This document shows, piece by piece, positions 44,995 to 53,958 of a DNA stretch of 64,000 nucleotides. Every line of letters begins with the position of its first letter. The first letter of the stretch is position 1. This DNA is from Nocardioides bruguierae. Lineage in GTDB: Bacteria; Actinomycetota; Actinomycetes; Propionibacteriales; Nocardioidaceae. A program made the translations under genes and the position numbers. The notes beneath the pieces were generated by a model. The model was not told the origin of the DNA and made no database searches. It saw nothing but the letters and a program-made list of their open reading frames with translations. The DNA lies in NCBI RefSeq assembly GCF_023656415.1, contig NZ_JAMOIL010000005.1, positions 1 through 64,000 of the forward strand, written 5' to 3'.

Positions 44995-46565
44995 GCACCG
45001 CCCCCGCCGTCGTCCGCGCCCACGCGGGGCGCTTCGTCGCCGCCGTCGACCAGGGCACCACCAGCACCCGCTGCCTCGTCTTCGACCACGGCGGACGGGT
45101 CGTCTCCGCCGCCCAGAGCGAGCACCGGCAGTCCTTCCCGCGCCCGGGGTGGGCCGAGGTCGACGCCCTGGAGATCTGGCGGAGCACCCAGCGCGTGGTC
45201 AACCTGGCGCTGGCGCGGGCGGGCATCGGCGCCGAGGACGTCGCGGCGCTCGGCCTCGCCAACCAGCGCGAGACCACGGTCGTGTGGGACCGGCGCACCG
45301 GCCGCCCCGTGGCCCCGGCGATCACCTGGCAGGACACCCGGGCGACCGACGTCGCGGCCCAGGTAGCCGCCGGCCCCGACGGCGTCCTCGTCGAGGAGAT
45401 CACCGGTCTGAGGCCCGCGGGCTACTTCTCCGCGCCGCGGCTGCACTGGCTGCTGGAGCACGTGCCGGGCCTGGAGCGGCGCGCCCGCGCCGGCGAGGTC
45501 CTCTTCGGCACCATGGAGACCTGGCTCGCCTGGAACATCACCGGTGGCGGGGACGGCGGGGTGCACGTCACCGACGTGACGAACGCGCACCGCACGCTGC
45601 TGGTCGACGAGCGGACCCTGGAGTGGGACCCCCGGCTGCTGGAGGTCTTCGGCGTGCCCGCCGCGATGCTCCCGGCGGTGCGCCCGAACGTCGGGGTGGT
45701 GGGCACGTGCCGCACCCTGCTCCCGGGAGTGCCGCTGGCGGGAGCGTTCGGCGACCAGCAGGCGGCCCTCTTCGGCCAGGCGTGCTTCGACCGGGGTCAG
45801 TCCAAGTGCACCTACGGCACCGGTGCGTTCCTGCTGGCCAACACGGGCGGCTCGCCGGTGCGCGCCGGCGTCACGGAGTCGGGCCTGCTCAGCACGGTGG
45901 CCTACCAGCTGGACGGCGAGGAGCCGCAGTACGCGGTGGAGGCCTCGATCGCCTACGCCGGCGCGCTCGTGTCGTGGTTCCGGGACTCGCTCGGGCTCCT
46001 GCGCACCGCCCCCGAGGTCGAGACGCTGGCCCGCCAGGTCGAGGACAACGGCGGCTGCTACGTCGTCCCCGCGTTCGCCGGCCTCTTCTCACCGCTGTGG
46101 GACCCCGACGCCCGCGGCGTGGTGGCCGGTCTGACGTCCTACGTGACCAAGGCGCACCTGGCACGGGCGGTGCTCGAGGCCACGGCCTGGCAGACCTACG
46201 ACGTGGTGGAGGCGCTGGCCACCGGCCCGGGCCTCACCCTCGACCGGCTCCGCGTCGACGGCGGCATGACCGCCAACAACCTGCTGATGCAGACGATCGC
46301 CGACGTGCTGGACGTACCGGTGGACCGACCGCTGGTGGCGGAGTCGGTCTCCCGGGGGGCCGCCTACGCCGCCGGGCTCGCAGTCGGCTTCTGGCCCGAC
46401 CTCGACGTGCTGAGGGGCACGTGGCGTCGGGCCGCCTCGTGGACGCCGGAGATGTCGGCGGACCGTCGACGTCGCGAGCTGGCGGGCTGGCGGCGCGCGG
46501 TCGAGCGCACGCTGGGCTGGGTCGTCCCGGACGAGGCCGAGGGGACTCCCCCGCTGCTGCTGTGA
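44991..46565 (+). CDS. glpK: Second glycerol kinase (FGGY family)
   Basis: This is a second FGGY carbohydrate kinase, 524 aa, diverged from the glpK at 41557. Motifs are kept: [74 protein letters not shown] and LRVDGGMTANNLLMQ. It starts with a TTG inside the regulator's last codons and has a 13-residue leader before the first motif. As the only gene coupled to the regulator it may respond to a different inducer or polyol; that specificity cannot be read from the sequence. Confidence 0.88.
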   Translation: MSTAPAVVRAHAGRFVAAVDQGTTSTRCLVFDHGGRVVSAAQSEHRQSFPRPGWAEVDALEIWRSTQRVVNLALARAGIGAEDVAALGLANQRETTVVWDRRTGRPVAPAITWQDTRATDVAAQVAAGPDGVLVEEITGLRPAGYFSAPRLHWLLEHVPGLERRARAGEVLFGTMETWLAWNITGGGDGGVHVTDVTNAHRTLLVDERTLEWDPRLLEVFGVPAAMLPAVRPNVGVVGTCRTLLPGVPLAGAFGDQQAALFGQACFDRGQSKCTYGTGAFLLANTGGSPVRAGVTESGLLSTVAYQLDGEEPQYAVEASIAYAGALVSWFRDSLGLLRTAPEVETLARQVEDNGGCYVVPAFAGLFSPLWDPDARGVVAGLTSYVTKAHLARAVLEATAWQTYDVVEALATGPGLTLDRLRVDGGMTANNLLMQTIADVLDVPVDRPLVAESVSRGAAYAAGLAVGFWPDLDVLRGTWRRAASWTPEMSADRRRRELAGWRRAVERTLGWVVPDEAEGTPPLLL

Positions 46566-46594
46566 GCGCCGGCGCCGAGCCCCGGCGTCGCTGG

Positions 46595-46966
46595 TCAGTG
46601 CGTGAACAGGTACCAGAGCGTCAGCCCGGTGACGCCGCCGACGACCAGGGCCGTCGAGGCGATCCCGAGGAGCATGTACCGCGCGAACCGGCGGGTCACC
46701 GGGGGCACCAGCAGGGCGATGGGCACCGCCAGGGCCAGGAGCACGAACGGGAACGCCGACTCGGCCGTGCTCCGGTCGGTCACCGCGGCGAGCACCGCGG
46801 CGTAGACCCCCGGCACCAGCAGGACGAAGACGAGCCCGGTGAAGAACCCCACCAGGGCGGAGAACGTCGGGTGCCCCCGCCGCCACCAGCCCGCGTGCGG
46901 GTCGTGCGCCGGCGAGGCGGGTGCCGCCTGGGCCGACTCCGGCAACGGTGCCTCGGTCGTGGACAT
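46595..46966 (-). CDS. Small integral membrane protein, hypothetical
   Basis: The product is 123 aa, with a 34-residue hydrophilic N-terminus (SPAHDPHAGWWRRGHPTF) followed by about three predicted membrane helices: ALVGFFTGLVFVLLVPGVYAAV, FPFVLLALAVPIALLVPPV and YMLLGIASTALVVGGVTGLT. No known domain is recognised. The ATG at 46966 has GGGAGG about 8 nt upstream. The frame is open into the upstream phosphatase gene because of a frameshift there, so the raw sequence gives an artificial fusion. It is convergent with the second glycerol kinase. Confidence 0.65.
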   Translation of the reverse strand: MSTTEAPLPESAQAAPASPAHDPHAGWWRRGHPTFSALVGFFTGLVFVLLVPGVYAAVLAAVTDRSTAESAFPFVLLALAVPIALLVPPVTRRFARYMLLGIASTALVVGGVTGLTLWYLFTH

Positions 46967-47066
46967 GCCGTCATCCTCCCACGCCCGGACCCCCGCGGGC
47001 ACGCCCCGCGCTGTCGGGTGGCTGTCGGGGGCCTGTGGCTCTGCGCGGAGGGGCCGCTCGATCCGC

Positions 47067-47581
47067 TCAGAGAGCCAGCACGCGCAGGTCCGGCATCGCC
47101 CAGCCGCCCCACCGCGCGAGGGGGCGGGCTGCCCCGTCAGGGCTGCCTCGAGGACCGTCCAGGCCGTGCCGTGGCCGACGAGGACGAGGTCGCGGCCCGG
47201 GTGCTCGGCCCGCAACGCCTCGACGGTGCCGAGGACGCGCTCGGTCATGGCCGCGACCGGCTCCCAGCCGGGCAGCACGGCCTGCTCCGGGGCGGCCAGG
47301 GCCGCCGCCACGACGGTCGGCAGGTCCTCGACCCAGGTGCGGCCGCGCTGCTCCACGAGGGACGGCAGCACGCCGACGTCCCCGTCGGTGAGCAGCTGCG
47401 CCGTCTCGACGGTCTTCCGCTCGGGCGAGCACCCCCAGAACGCGTCACCGGAGACCGCGCCGGCGACGCGCGCTCGCAGCGACCAGACCTCGTCGAACCC
47501 CGCGGGGTCGAGCTCCCAGGACGCCGCCGGCGCCGCCGGGTCGACCAGGGGACGTCCGTGCCGGACGAGGGCGAGGACCAC
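47067..47581 (-). pseudogene. Histidine phosphatase family protein with 3'-end frameshift
   Basis: The N-terminal 140 residues are a normal phosphoglycerate-mutase-like phosphatase: LVRHGRPLVDP (phosphohistidine), GCSPERKTVETAQL and VLVGHGTAWTVL. The continuation after ALTGQPAP runs into a non-conserved reading frame. Shifting by one base in the five-C run at 47124-47120 restores a normal end, LARWGGWAMPDLRVLAL and a stop at 47067, as in related actinobacterial proteins. Read straight, the frame stays open through the next gene for 328 aa. Only about 18 C-terminal residues are affected, so the enzyme may still fold. A sequencing error is possible. Confidence 0.7.
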
Positions 47582-47598
47582 GGCTGCTCCCCCGCGGC

Positions 47599-48474
47599 TC
47601 AGCGGTAGACGAGGTGGTGCAGCAGCAGCCAGATGGGCGCGATGGTGGCCAGCAGGGAGTCCAGCCGGTCCATCAGGCCACCGTGGCCGGGGATGACCTG
47701 GCTCATGTCCTTGATGCCGAGGTCCCGCTTCATCACCGACTCGCACAGGTCGCCGAGCGTGGCCATGACCGCGGCGATGACGCCGAGGAGGATGCCGACC
47801 CACCAGTCGCCCTCGAGCAGCAGGACGACGAGCGCGATGCCGGAGCCGATGGTGAAGACCAGCGAGCCGACGAAGCCCTCCCAGGACTTCTTCGGGGAGA
47901 TGACCGGCGCCATCGGGTGCCGACCGAACAGGACGCCGGCGGTGTAGCCGCCGATGTCGGAGGCGATCGTGACCAGGATGAACACGATGATGCCCCGCAC
48001 GCCCAGGTCGTCCAGGCCGCCGCCGCTGCGGCCGCCCTCGGCCAGCAGCAGCGCCACGAACGACCCCAGGAGCGGCACGTAGACCAGGGTGAACAGGGCC
48101 GCCGTGGCGTTCTGGACGTAGCCCTCGATGCCGCGGCGCAGCAGCCACAGCATGATCACCAGGCCGGTCACCGCCGTGGCGGTGACGAGGGCATCGCTGC
48201 CCCACAGGAACGCGACGACCACCATCACCACGCCGCCGATCATGATGGGCTCGCGCGGCAGGTCGATGCCCTTGACGGAGAAGCCCTGCCCGAGCTCCCA
48301 CACCGCCACCACCACCGCGGCGGCGACGATCAGCATGAACGCCGCCTTCCAGAACAGCAGCGTCACGGCGATGGCCGCGAGGAGCACGATCGCGGAGGCG
48401 AACGCGGCCTTGAGGTCGCGGCCGGCGCGGCCGTGGTCCTTCGCGGGGGTGGAGGCGGGTGGGGTCTGACTCAT
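47599..48474 (-). CDS. cdsA: Phosphatidate cytidylyltransferase
   Basis: CdsA makes CDP-diacylglycerol from phosphatidic acid and CTP, the branch point of phospholipid synthesis, in the cytoplasmic membrane. The 291-aa protein has about eight membrane helices after a 20-residue hydrophilic start. The signature GDLCESVMKRDLGIKD followed by VIPGHGGLMDRLDSLL (residues about 230-275) contains the conserved acidic residues for metal binding, and SPKKSWEGFVGS precedes it. The ATG at 48474 is 22 nt from the frr stop, in the usual pyrH-frr-cdsA order. Confidence 0.95.
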   Translation of the reverse strand: MSQTPPASTPAKDHGRAGRDLKAAFASAIVLLAAIAVTLLFWKAAFMLIVAAAVVVAVWELGQGFSVKGIDLPREPIMIGGVVMVVVAFLWGSDALVTATAVTGLVIMLWLLRRGIEGYVQNATAALFTLVYVPLLGSFVALLLAEGGRSGGGLDDLGVRGIIVFILVTIASDIGGYTAGVLFGRHPMAPVISPKKSWEGFVGSLVFTIGSGIALVVLLLEGDWWVGILLGVIAAVMATLGDLCESVMKRDLGIKDMSQVIPGHGGLMDRLDSLLATIAPIWLLLHHLVYR

Positions 48475-48496
48475 GAGCAGCGGCAGCGGGAGGTCC

Positions 48497-49054
48497 TCAG
48501 ACCTCCAGCAGCTCGGCCTCCTTGGCCTTCAGCATCTCGTCGATGGAGTCGACGTGGCCCTTGGTGAGCGCGTCGAGCTGCTTCTCGGCGGCGGCCACCT
48601 CGTCGGCGCCGGCCTCGCCGTCCTTGTCGAGCTTCTCCAGGGCCTGCTTGGCCGAGCGGCGGGTGTTGCGGACCGCCACGCGACCCTCCTCCGCCTTGGT
48701 GCGCGCGACCTTCACGTACTCCTTGCGGCGCTCCTCGGTGAGCTCGGGGAAGACGCAGCGGATGAGCTTGCCGTCGTCCGCCGGGTTCACGCCGAGGTCG
48801 GAGTCGCGGATGGCCTTCTCGATGTTCTTCATCGCGCCCTGGTCGAACGGGGAGATGAGGATGACCCGCGGCTCGGGGGCCGTGAAGGAGGCCAGCTGCT
48901 GGAGCGGGGTGGGCGCGCCGTAGTAGTCGACCACGATCTTGCTGAACATCGAGGGGTGCGCGCGGCCGGCGCGGATTGCGGCGAACTCCTCGCGGGTCGC
49001 CCCGACGGACTTGTCCATCTTGTCCTCGGCCTCGAGGAGGGTCTCGTCGATCAC
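48497..49054 (-). CDS. frr: Ribosome recycling factor
   Basis: RRF, with EF-G, splits post-termination ribosomes. The 185-aa product has the expected length. It has the N-terminal MDKSVGATREEFAAIRAGRAHP and the long-helix C-terminal ELTEERRKEYVKVARTKAEEG and VRNTRRSAKQALEKL. The start is a GTG (GTGATCGACGAG) with a ribosome site in the preceding GGAGCACCC stretch. It is flanked by a 133-nt gap to pyrH containing a hairpin. Confidence 0.96.
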   Translation of the reverse strand: MIDETLLEAEDKMDKSVGATREEFAAIRAGRAHPSMFSKIVVDYYGAPTPLQQLASFTAPEPRVILISPFDQGAMKNIEKAIRDSDLGVNPADDGKLIRCVFPELTEERRKEYVKVARTKAEEGRVAVRNTRRSAKQALEKLDKDGEAGADEVAAAEKQLDALTKGHVDSIDEMLKAKEAELLEV

Positions 49055-49142
49055 GGGTGCTCCTTGCTCACGTTGGTCTCGCGCGGACATCCCGCGCTGC
49101 TGGTCTGGTGGTGCCGGCGCGGTCTCGTGGCCCGCGCTGCGG

Positions 49143-49161
49143 CGGCGGGCCCCGCCCGCCG
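49143..49161 (-). terminator. Hairpin downstream of pyrH
   Basis: CGGCGGGC and GCCCGCCG pair perfectly with a CCC loop, 26 nt after the pyrH stop codon. A second stem GTCCGC-TCAG-GCGGAC (49182-49197) includes the pyrH stop. They may attenuate transcription into frr. Confidence 0.4.
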
Positions 49162-49187
49162 GTGGTGGACGCCGGTGGAGCGTCCGC

Positions 49188-49901
49188 TCAGGCGGACACG
49201 ACCCGCGTCCCGATCTTCTCACCCTTGAGCACGCGGGGGATGTTGCCCTCGGGCTCCATGCCGAAGACGACCATCGGCAGCGCGTTCTCGGCGCACAGGG
49301 TGAACGCGGTCTGGTCGACGACCTCGAGCCCGCGGCTGATGCACTCCTCGAAGGAGATCTCGTCGAACTTCCTCGCCTCGGGGTTCTTGCGCGGGTCGGA
49401 GTCGTAGACCCCGTCCACGCCCGACTTGGCGAAGAAGACGGCGTCGCACTTGGACTCCAGGGCCCGCTGCACGGCGACGGTGTCGGTGGAGAAGAAGGGC
49501 ATGCCCATGCCGGCGCCGAAGATGACGACGCGGCCCTTCTCCATGTGCCGGATGGCGCGGCGCGGGATGTAGGGCTCGGCGACCTGGCCCATCGTGATCG
49601 CGGTCTGGACGCGGGTCTCGACGCCGAGCTTCTCCAGGAAGTCCTGGAGGGCGAGGCAGTTCATCACGATGCCGAGCATGCCCATGTAGTCGGCGCGGAC
49701 GCGGTCCATGCCGCGGTGCTGCAGCTCCGCGCCACGGAAGAAGTTGCCGCCACCGGTGACGACGGCGACCTGGACGCCGGAGCGAGCCACCTCGGCCACG
49801 TCCCGGGCGATCTTGGCGACGACGTCGGGGTCGACGCCGACGCTGCCGCCGCCGAAGACCTCGCCGGACAGCTTGAGCAGGACGCGCTGGTACTCGGGCA
49901 A
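49188..49901 (-). CDS. pyrH: UMP kinase
   Basis: UMP kinase phosphorylates UMP to UDP, feeding pyrimidine nucleotide and cell-wall precursor synthesis. The product is 237 aa, family length, with [50 protein letters not shown] (nucleotide site) and the C-terminal [11 protein letters not shown]. The TTG at 49901 ([11 protein letters not shown]) has GGAG six bases upstream. A much longer upstream frame is open but lacks a ribosome site. It is separated from tsf by a very strong terminator, so it heads the pyrH-frr-cdsA unit. Confidence 0.94.
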   Translation of the reverse strand: MPEYQRVLLKLSGEVFGGGSVGVDPDVVAKIARDVAEVARSGVQVAVVTGGGNFFRGAELQHRGMDRVRADYMGMLGIVMNCLALQDFLEKLGVETRVQTAITMGQVAEPYIPRRAIRHMEKGRVVIFGAGMGMPFFSTDTVAVQRALESKCDAVFFAKSGVDGVYDSDPRKNPEARKFDEISFEECISRGLEVVDQTAFTLCAENALPMVVFGMEPEGNIPRVLKGEKIGTRVVSA

Positions 49902-50039
49902 GAAGATCTCCAGGTCGTTCTCGGGGGTGCTGCTGAGGGCTCTGCTGAGGTGCTGGTGGTGCTGCCGGGCGGCTGCCGCTCGCGGGCGCACCGCGGCGAC
50001 GGGTCCGCCGCCCGATCGCCCAACCTAGCCGATGAACGC

Positions 50040-50085
50040 CGCGAGCCGGCACTCCGGGGCGGGTGCCCCGGGGTGCCGGCTCGCG
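50040..50085 (-). terminator. Very strong terminator between tsf and pyrH
   Basis: 21-bp arms (50040-50060 and 50065-50085, starting CGCGAGCCGGCA) pair with a single wobble position and a GGGT loop. It begins about 22 nt past the tsf stop codon. It closes the rpsB-tsf operon. Confidence 0.9.
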
Positions 50086-50107
50086 AGCGTGCTGAGGGTG
50101 CGGCGGG

Positions 50108-50920
50108 TCAGGCGCCGACCTCGAAGCGCGCGAAGGCCTTGACCTCGGTGCCGGCGGCGTCGAGGACCTGCTTCACGGACTTCTTGTTCTCGGTGACCGA
50201 GGGCTGCTCGAGCAGCACGATCTCCTTGAAGAAGCCACCGAGGCGACCCTCGGTGATCTTCGCGATGGCAGCCTCGGGCTTGCCCTCCTCGCGCGACTTC
50301 GCCTCGGCGATGGCGCGCTCCTTCTCGACGATGTCGCCGGGGACCTCGTCGCGGGTGAGGTACTGCGGGCGCATCGCGGCGATCTGCATCGCGGCGCTGC
50401 GCGCGGCCTCGGCGTCACCGGTGTAGGAGACGAGGACGCCCACGGCGGGCGGCAGGTCGGCGGCACGCTTGTGCATGTAGGCCACGACCGGGCCGTCGAA
50501 GTAGGCGACCTGGCCGAGCTCGATCTTCTCGCCGATGGTGATGGCGAGGTTCTCGACGACGGCGCCGACGGTGGAGCCGTCCAGCTCGACGGCCTTGAGG
50601 GCCTCGGCGTCGGAGGCCTGCGCGGCAGCGGCGGCGTCGGCGATCTTCTGGGCGGCCTCGATGAAGGGCTCGCCCTTGGCGACGAAGTCGGTCTCGCACT
50701 TGAGCTCGACCAGCGAGCCGCCGGAGGTGGCGACCAGGCCGGCGGAGGCCTCGCGCTCGGCGCCGCGGGCGGCGGCCTTGGCCGCACCCTTGACGCGGAG
50801 GAGCTCGACGGCCTTGTCGAAGTCGCCGTCGGTCTCGGTGAGCGCCTTCTTGCAGTCCATCATCCCGGCGCTGGTCAGCTCGCGGAGCTTCTTGACGTCG
50901 GCCGCGGTGAAGTTAGCCAT
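50108..50920 (-). CDS. tsf: Translation elongation factor Ts
   Basis: EF-Ts exchanges GDP for GTP on EF-Tu. The 270-aa product has the N-terminal UBA-like region with [18 protein letters not shown], then the core domain containing [15 protein letters not shown] and VAYMHKRA. The C-terminal [23 protein letters not shown] (cited in part) ends the family alignment. The start is at ATG 50920, with a TTTGGAG-like site upstream. Co-transcribed with rpsB, with a hairpin in between that could tune the S2:EF-Ts ratio. Confidence 0.97.
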   Translation of the reverse strand: MANFTAADVKKLRELTSAGMMDCKKALTETDGDFDKAVELLRVKGAAKAAARGAEREASAGLVATSGGSLVELKCETDFVAKGEPFIEAAQKIADAAAAAQASDAEALKAVELDGSTVGAVVENLAITIGEKIELGQVAYFDGPVVAYMHKRAADLPPAVGVLVSYTGDAEAARSAAMQIAAMRPQYLTRDEVPGDIVEKERAIAEAKSREEGKPEAAIAKITEGRLGGFFKEIVLLEQPSVTENKKSVKQVLDAAGTEVKAFARFEVGA

Positions 50921-50979
50921 GTCTGGGGATCCCGTCCTTTGGAGAGTGGGTGAGGGGGTGGAAGACGTGGGAGCGAGCA

Positions 50980-51013
50980 CCGCCGCCCGCGGGCGTACCC
51001 CCACGGGCGGCGG
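50980..51013 (-). terminator. Intercistronic hairpin between rpsB and tsf
   Basis: CCGCCGCCCG and CGGGCGGCGG form a perfect 10-bp stem with a 14-nt loop, 10 nt after the rpsB stop. Its position matches the known need for partial attenuation between rpsB and tsf in bacteria. Confidence 0.6.
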
Positions 51014-51022
51014 ATGGTCGAC

Positions 51023-51901
51023 TCAGGCCTTGGCGTCCTCGGCGACCTCGGTCGCCTGCTCGCCCTCAGCGGAGGCGCCGGTGGCCTCGGAGGCGGCCTC
51101 GCCGGCCGGGGCCTCCGTGGCGGTCTCGGCGGCCTTGTCGGCGTCGCCGGAGAGGAGCTCGCGCTCCCACTCGGCCAGGGGCTCCTCGGTGGTGCCGGAG
51201 GACTTGCCACCGGAACGGGCGATGAGGCCCTCGGCGACGGCGTCGGCCACGACGCGCGTCAGCAGCCCGACGGCGCGGATGGCGTCGTCGTTGCCCGGGA
51301 TCGGGAAGTCGACCTCGTCGGGGTCGCAGTTGGTGTCCAGGATGCCGATGATCGGGATCCGGAGCTTGCGAGCCTCCTCGACGGCGAGGTGCTCCTTCTT
51401 GGTGTCGACGATCCAGACGGCGGAGGGCGTCTTGGACATCTCGCGAATACCACCGAGGGTCTTCTCGAGCTTGTCACGCTCCCGCTTCATCTGGAGGAGC
51501 TCCTTCTTCGTGCGGCCGGAGCCGGCCACGTCGTCGAAGTCGATCTCGTCGAGCTCCTTGAGGCGCTGGATGCGCTGGTGCACCGTCTGGAAGTTGGTGA
51601 GCATGCCGCCGAGCCAACGCTGGTTGACGTAGGGCATGCCGACGCGCGTCGCCTGCTCGGCGATGGCCTCCTGGGCCTGCTTCTTCGTGCCGACGAACAT
51701 CACGGTGCCGCCCTTGGCGACGGTCTCCTTGATGAACGCGAACGAGCGGTCGATGTAGGACAGCGACTGCTGCAGGTCGATGATGTAGATGCCGTTGCGC
51801 TCGGTCATGATGAAGCGCTTCATCTTGGGGTTCCAGCGACGGGTCTGGTGCCCGAAGTGGACGCCGCTCTCGAGGAGCTGGCGCATGGTCACGACTGCCA
51901 T
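51023..51901 (-). CDS. rpsB: 30S ribosomal protein S2
   Basis: S2 is a component of the small ribosomal subunit near the 16S rRNA 3' domain. The 292-aa product begins [20 protein letters not shown] and contains [27 protein letters not shown] and [20 protein letters not shown], all conserved. An Ala/Glu-rich C-terminal tail of about 55 residues is typical of actinobacteria. The ATG at 51901 has a GGAGAGA site upstream. The leader contains two adjacent hairpins and a promoter candidate. Confidence 0.97.
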   Translation of the reverse strand: MAVVTMRQLLESGVHFGHQTRRWNPKMKRFIMTERNGIYIIDLQQSLSYIDRSFAFIKETVAKGGTVMFVGTKKQAQEAIAEQATRVGMPYVNQRWLGGMLTNFQTVHQRIQRLKELDEIDFDDVAGSGRTKKELLQMKRERDKLEKTLGGIREMSKTPSAVWIVDTKKEHLAVEEARKLRIPIIGILDTNCDPDEVDFPIPGNDDAIRAVGLLTRVVADAVAEGLIARSGGKSSGTTEEPLAEWERELLSGDADKAAETATEAPAGEAASEATGASAEGEQATEVAEDAKA

Positions 51902-52078
51902 GATGTTCTCTCCTGTGGGCCCGTCCGCGTGAGTGCGACCTTGCTCAGCCCTCTCGCGAGGGCCAGGACGCACCGGGGGCGGGCCCGGTCGTTGTTGGTT
52001 GTCGTGCGGCGGCGTGCGCCTCCGCACCCTGACGCCCGCGTGCCGTCCCACCTCCCCGCTGCTGCGGTGAGGACCGAG

Positions 52079-52114
52079 GTCCGGCACCCGTGCCGGACGA
52101 CCCCGGTCGGGGTC
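52079..52114 (-). promoter_or_regulatory. Two tandem hairpins in the rpsB 5' leader
   Basis: GTCCGGCAC-CC-GTGCCGGAC (52079-52098, 9-bp perfect arms) is immediately followed by GACCCCG-GT-CGGGGTC (52099-52114, 7-bp perfect arms). They lie about 180-215 nt upstream of the rpsB ATG and would sit near the 5' end of the transcript. An S2-responsive leader or a transcript-stabilising element is possible. Confidence 0.5.
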
Positions 52115-52140
52115 GCGCGTGCGCGGTGTGCGGGCGTGCG

Positions 52141-52169
52141 ATGTCAGCCCTGGTGGGCTGCGGCGTCAA
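52141..52169 (-). promoter_or_regulatory. Candidate rpsB promoter
   Basis: Minus strand: TTGACG (52169-52164), 17-nt spacer, TGACAT (52146-52141). The -35 matches the consensus at five positions; the -10 is poor. Transcription would start about 52133 and place the tandem hairpins just inside the leader. Confidence 0.3.
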
Positions 52170-52319
52170 GAGTACGCCAGCGGGGTCCGTGACACGAATC
52201 GCGTGACCTGGCGCGACGACGGGCCAGCACGCGTCCACAGCCCGGGTCGGTGGCGGCCTCGTCCCCAGGTCGTCGGAGCCGTCCCCGCACCCTCTCCACG
52301 GACGCCCACCATCGAGGAC

Positions 52320-52961
52320 ATGCTCCCACGACACCGCGCCCGCACGCCCGCTCTCTCCGCCCTCGCCGCGCTGGCCCTGGTCCCCGCGTCGACCGAGGTC
52401 GTCCCCGCCGGAGAGGCCGTGTGGCCCGTGGCGCCGGCCTCGGTGGTGCACGCGTTCGAGGCACCGTCCTCCGCGTGGGGCCCGGGGCACCGCGGCGTCG
52501 ACCTCGCCGGTACCTCCGGGCAGGTCGTCCGGGCAGCGCTGGCCGGTCGGGTCGTGCACGCCGGCCCCATCGCCGGACGCGGCGTGGTGGTCGTCTCGCA
52601 CGGGGCCACCCGCACCACCTACGAGCCGGTGACCCCGGGCGTCCGGGTCGGCGACGACGTCGCGGCGGGTGACGCCCTGGGCACGCTCGAGCTGCTCGGC
52701 TCGCACTGCCTGCCCGCCGCGTGCCTGCACTGGGGCCTGATCGAGGGGCCGGTCGAGGGGCAGGCCGAGGGGCAGGACGGCGGCGACGTCTACCGGGACC
52801 CGCTCACGCTGCTGGGCGGCGCTCCCGTCCGGCTGCTGCCGCTGACAGGTCTGGCGGGCGCGAGCACTGCCGTCGCGCGCGCTGCGGCACCCACGCCCGC
52901 TCCCGTCGGGCGCGCCTGGACCCCGCCCGTCGGGCCGGGCCCCGCCCCCTGGCTGCCCTGA
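52320..52961 (+). CDS. Secreted M23-family peptidase (LytM-like)
   Basis: This is a predicted peptidoglycan endopeptidase or regulator of amidases. The 213-aa product has a signal peptide (HRARTPALSALAALALVPAS) and an M23 domain from about residue 35: GHRGVDLAG (first zinc His and Asp), GRGVVVVSHGATRTTYEPV, VAAGDALGTLEL and CLHWGLIEG (HxH-like end, with His kept once). A C-terminal Pro/Ala tail follows. The family usually has an HxH motif; here LHW replaces it, so a residual or inactive enzyme is possible. It is divergent from rpsB and convergent with xerC. Confidence 0.8.
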   Translation: MLPRHRARTPALSALAALALVPASTEVVPAGEAVWPVAPASVVHAFEAPSSAWGPGHRGVDLAGTSGQVVRAALAGRVVHAGPIAGRGVVVVSHGATRTTYEPVTPGVRVGDDVAAGDALGTLELLGSHCLPAACLHWGLIEGPVEGQAEGQDGGDVYRDPLTLLGGAPVRLLPLTGLAGASTAVARAAAPTPAPVGRAWTPPVGPGPAPWLP

Positions 52962-52995
52962 CGGGTCGCGCCCCCCCCACCCCACCCCGGGCCGC

Positions 52996-53958
52996 TCAGG
53001 CGCGGGGGTGCGCCTGACGGTAGGCCCGACGCAGCCGGTCGGTGCTCACGTGCGTGTAGACCTGCGTCGTCGCCAGGGAGGCGTGCCCGAGCAGCTCCTG
53101 GACGGCGCGCAGGTCCGCCCCGCCCTCGAGCAGGTGGGTCGCGGCGGAGTGCCGCAGGCCGTGGGGCCCCACGTCGGGTGCGCCCGGCACCTGCTGGACC
53201 CGGCGGTGCACCAGCGTCCGCACCGCACGCTGGTCGAGCCGACCGCCACGGGCGCCGAGCAGCAGCGCCGGACCCGAGGACGGCGTGGCCAGCGAGGAGC
53301 GGCCGTGGCGCAGCCAGGCGTCCAGGGCGGCCGCCGCCGGGGCCCCGAACGGGACGCTGCGCTCCTTGCCGCCCTTGCCCAGGACGCGCAGCACCCTGCG
53401 GTCGTGGTCGACGTCGTCGAGGTCCAGCCCGACCAGCTCGCCGACCCGCACCCCCGTGGCGTAGAGCAGCTCCAGGGCGCAGACGTCGCGCAGGCCCAGG
53501 GCGCTGCCGTCGTCCGCGGCCTCGACAGCCGCCCGCAGGAGCGACTCGACCTCGTCGGCCCGCAGGACGGCCGGCAGGGTGCGGTGGGCCCGCGGGCTGG
53601 CCAGGGTCGCGCCGGGGTCGGCCGGGGCGCGTCCGCTGCGGGCGAGCCACCCGGTGAACACCCGAGCGGCGGTGGCCCGGCGGGCCACCGTGGTGCGTGC
53701 TCCCCCGCGCGTCTGCTGGAGCGCGAGCCAGCTGCGCAGGGCGCGCAGGTCGAGCTCCTCCGGCCGGTCGATGCCCAGCCGGTGAGCGTGCACGAGCAGG
53801 GACGAGACGTCCCCCGTGTAGGCCCGGACGGTGTGGGGGCTCAGGTCGCGCTCGAGCCGGAGGTGGTCCTCGTAGTCACCGAGGACCCTGATCCACGTCT
53901 CGGGGAGCAGGTCCTCCGCGGCCTCCTGCCCACCCGCGTCCGCCGCCTCCTGGGTCAC
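52996..53958 (-). CDS. xerC: Tyrosine recombinase XerC
   Basis: XerC, with XerD, resolves chromosome dimers at dif sites. The 320-aa product has an N-terminal core-binding (SAM-like) domain ([20 protein letters not shown]) and the catalytic domain with Arg in [16 protein letters not shown], Lys in [40 protein letters not shown] and nucleophilic Tyr in VYTHVS. The GTG at 53958 overlaps the dprA stop by 4 nt (GTGA). The dprA-xerC linkage is common in actinobacteria and distinguishes it from XerD. Confidence 0.93.
   Translation of the reverse strand: MTQEAADAGGQEAAEDLLPETWIRVLGDYEDHLRLERDLSPHTVRAYTGDVSSLLVHAHRLGIDRPEELDLRALRSWLALQQTRGGARTTVARRATAARVFTGWLARSGRAPADPGATLASPRAHRTLPAVLRADEVESLLRAAVEAADDGSALGLRDVCALELLYATGVRVGELVGLDLDDVDHDRRVLRVLGKGGKERSVPFGAPAAAALDAWLRHGRSSLATPSSGPALLLGARGGRLDQRAVRTLVHRRVQQVPGAPDVGPHGLRHSAATHLLEGGADLRAVQELLGHASLATTQVYTHVSTDRLRRAYRQAHPRA

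Larger units (their letters stand above)
51902..52319. other. 418-bp divergent intergenic region (rpsB leader and promoters)
   Basis: This is the only gap above 300 bases in the window. No credible gene was seen. On the rpsB side it holds two tandem hairpins (52079-52114) and a TTGACG/TGACAT promoter candidate (52141-52169). The remaining stretch to 52319 upstream of the peptidase gene contains no clear repeat; the peptidase start is preceded by a GAGG ribosome site. Confidence 0.6.

Noticed and set aside
46595..48301. Single 568-residue protein combining the end of cdsA region, a phosphatase and a membrane protein
   Set aside because: The first part is an out-of-frame cdsA shadow, and the phosphatase-to-membrane junction is explained by one missing base at 47120-47124; the membrane protein has its own GGGAGG and ATG.
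52996..53958. XerC-like gene as an integrase of a mobile element
   Set aside because: It is coupled to dprA in the standard order with no attachment repeats or phage genes around it.
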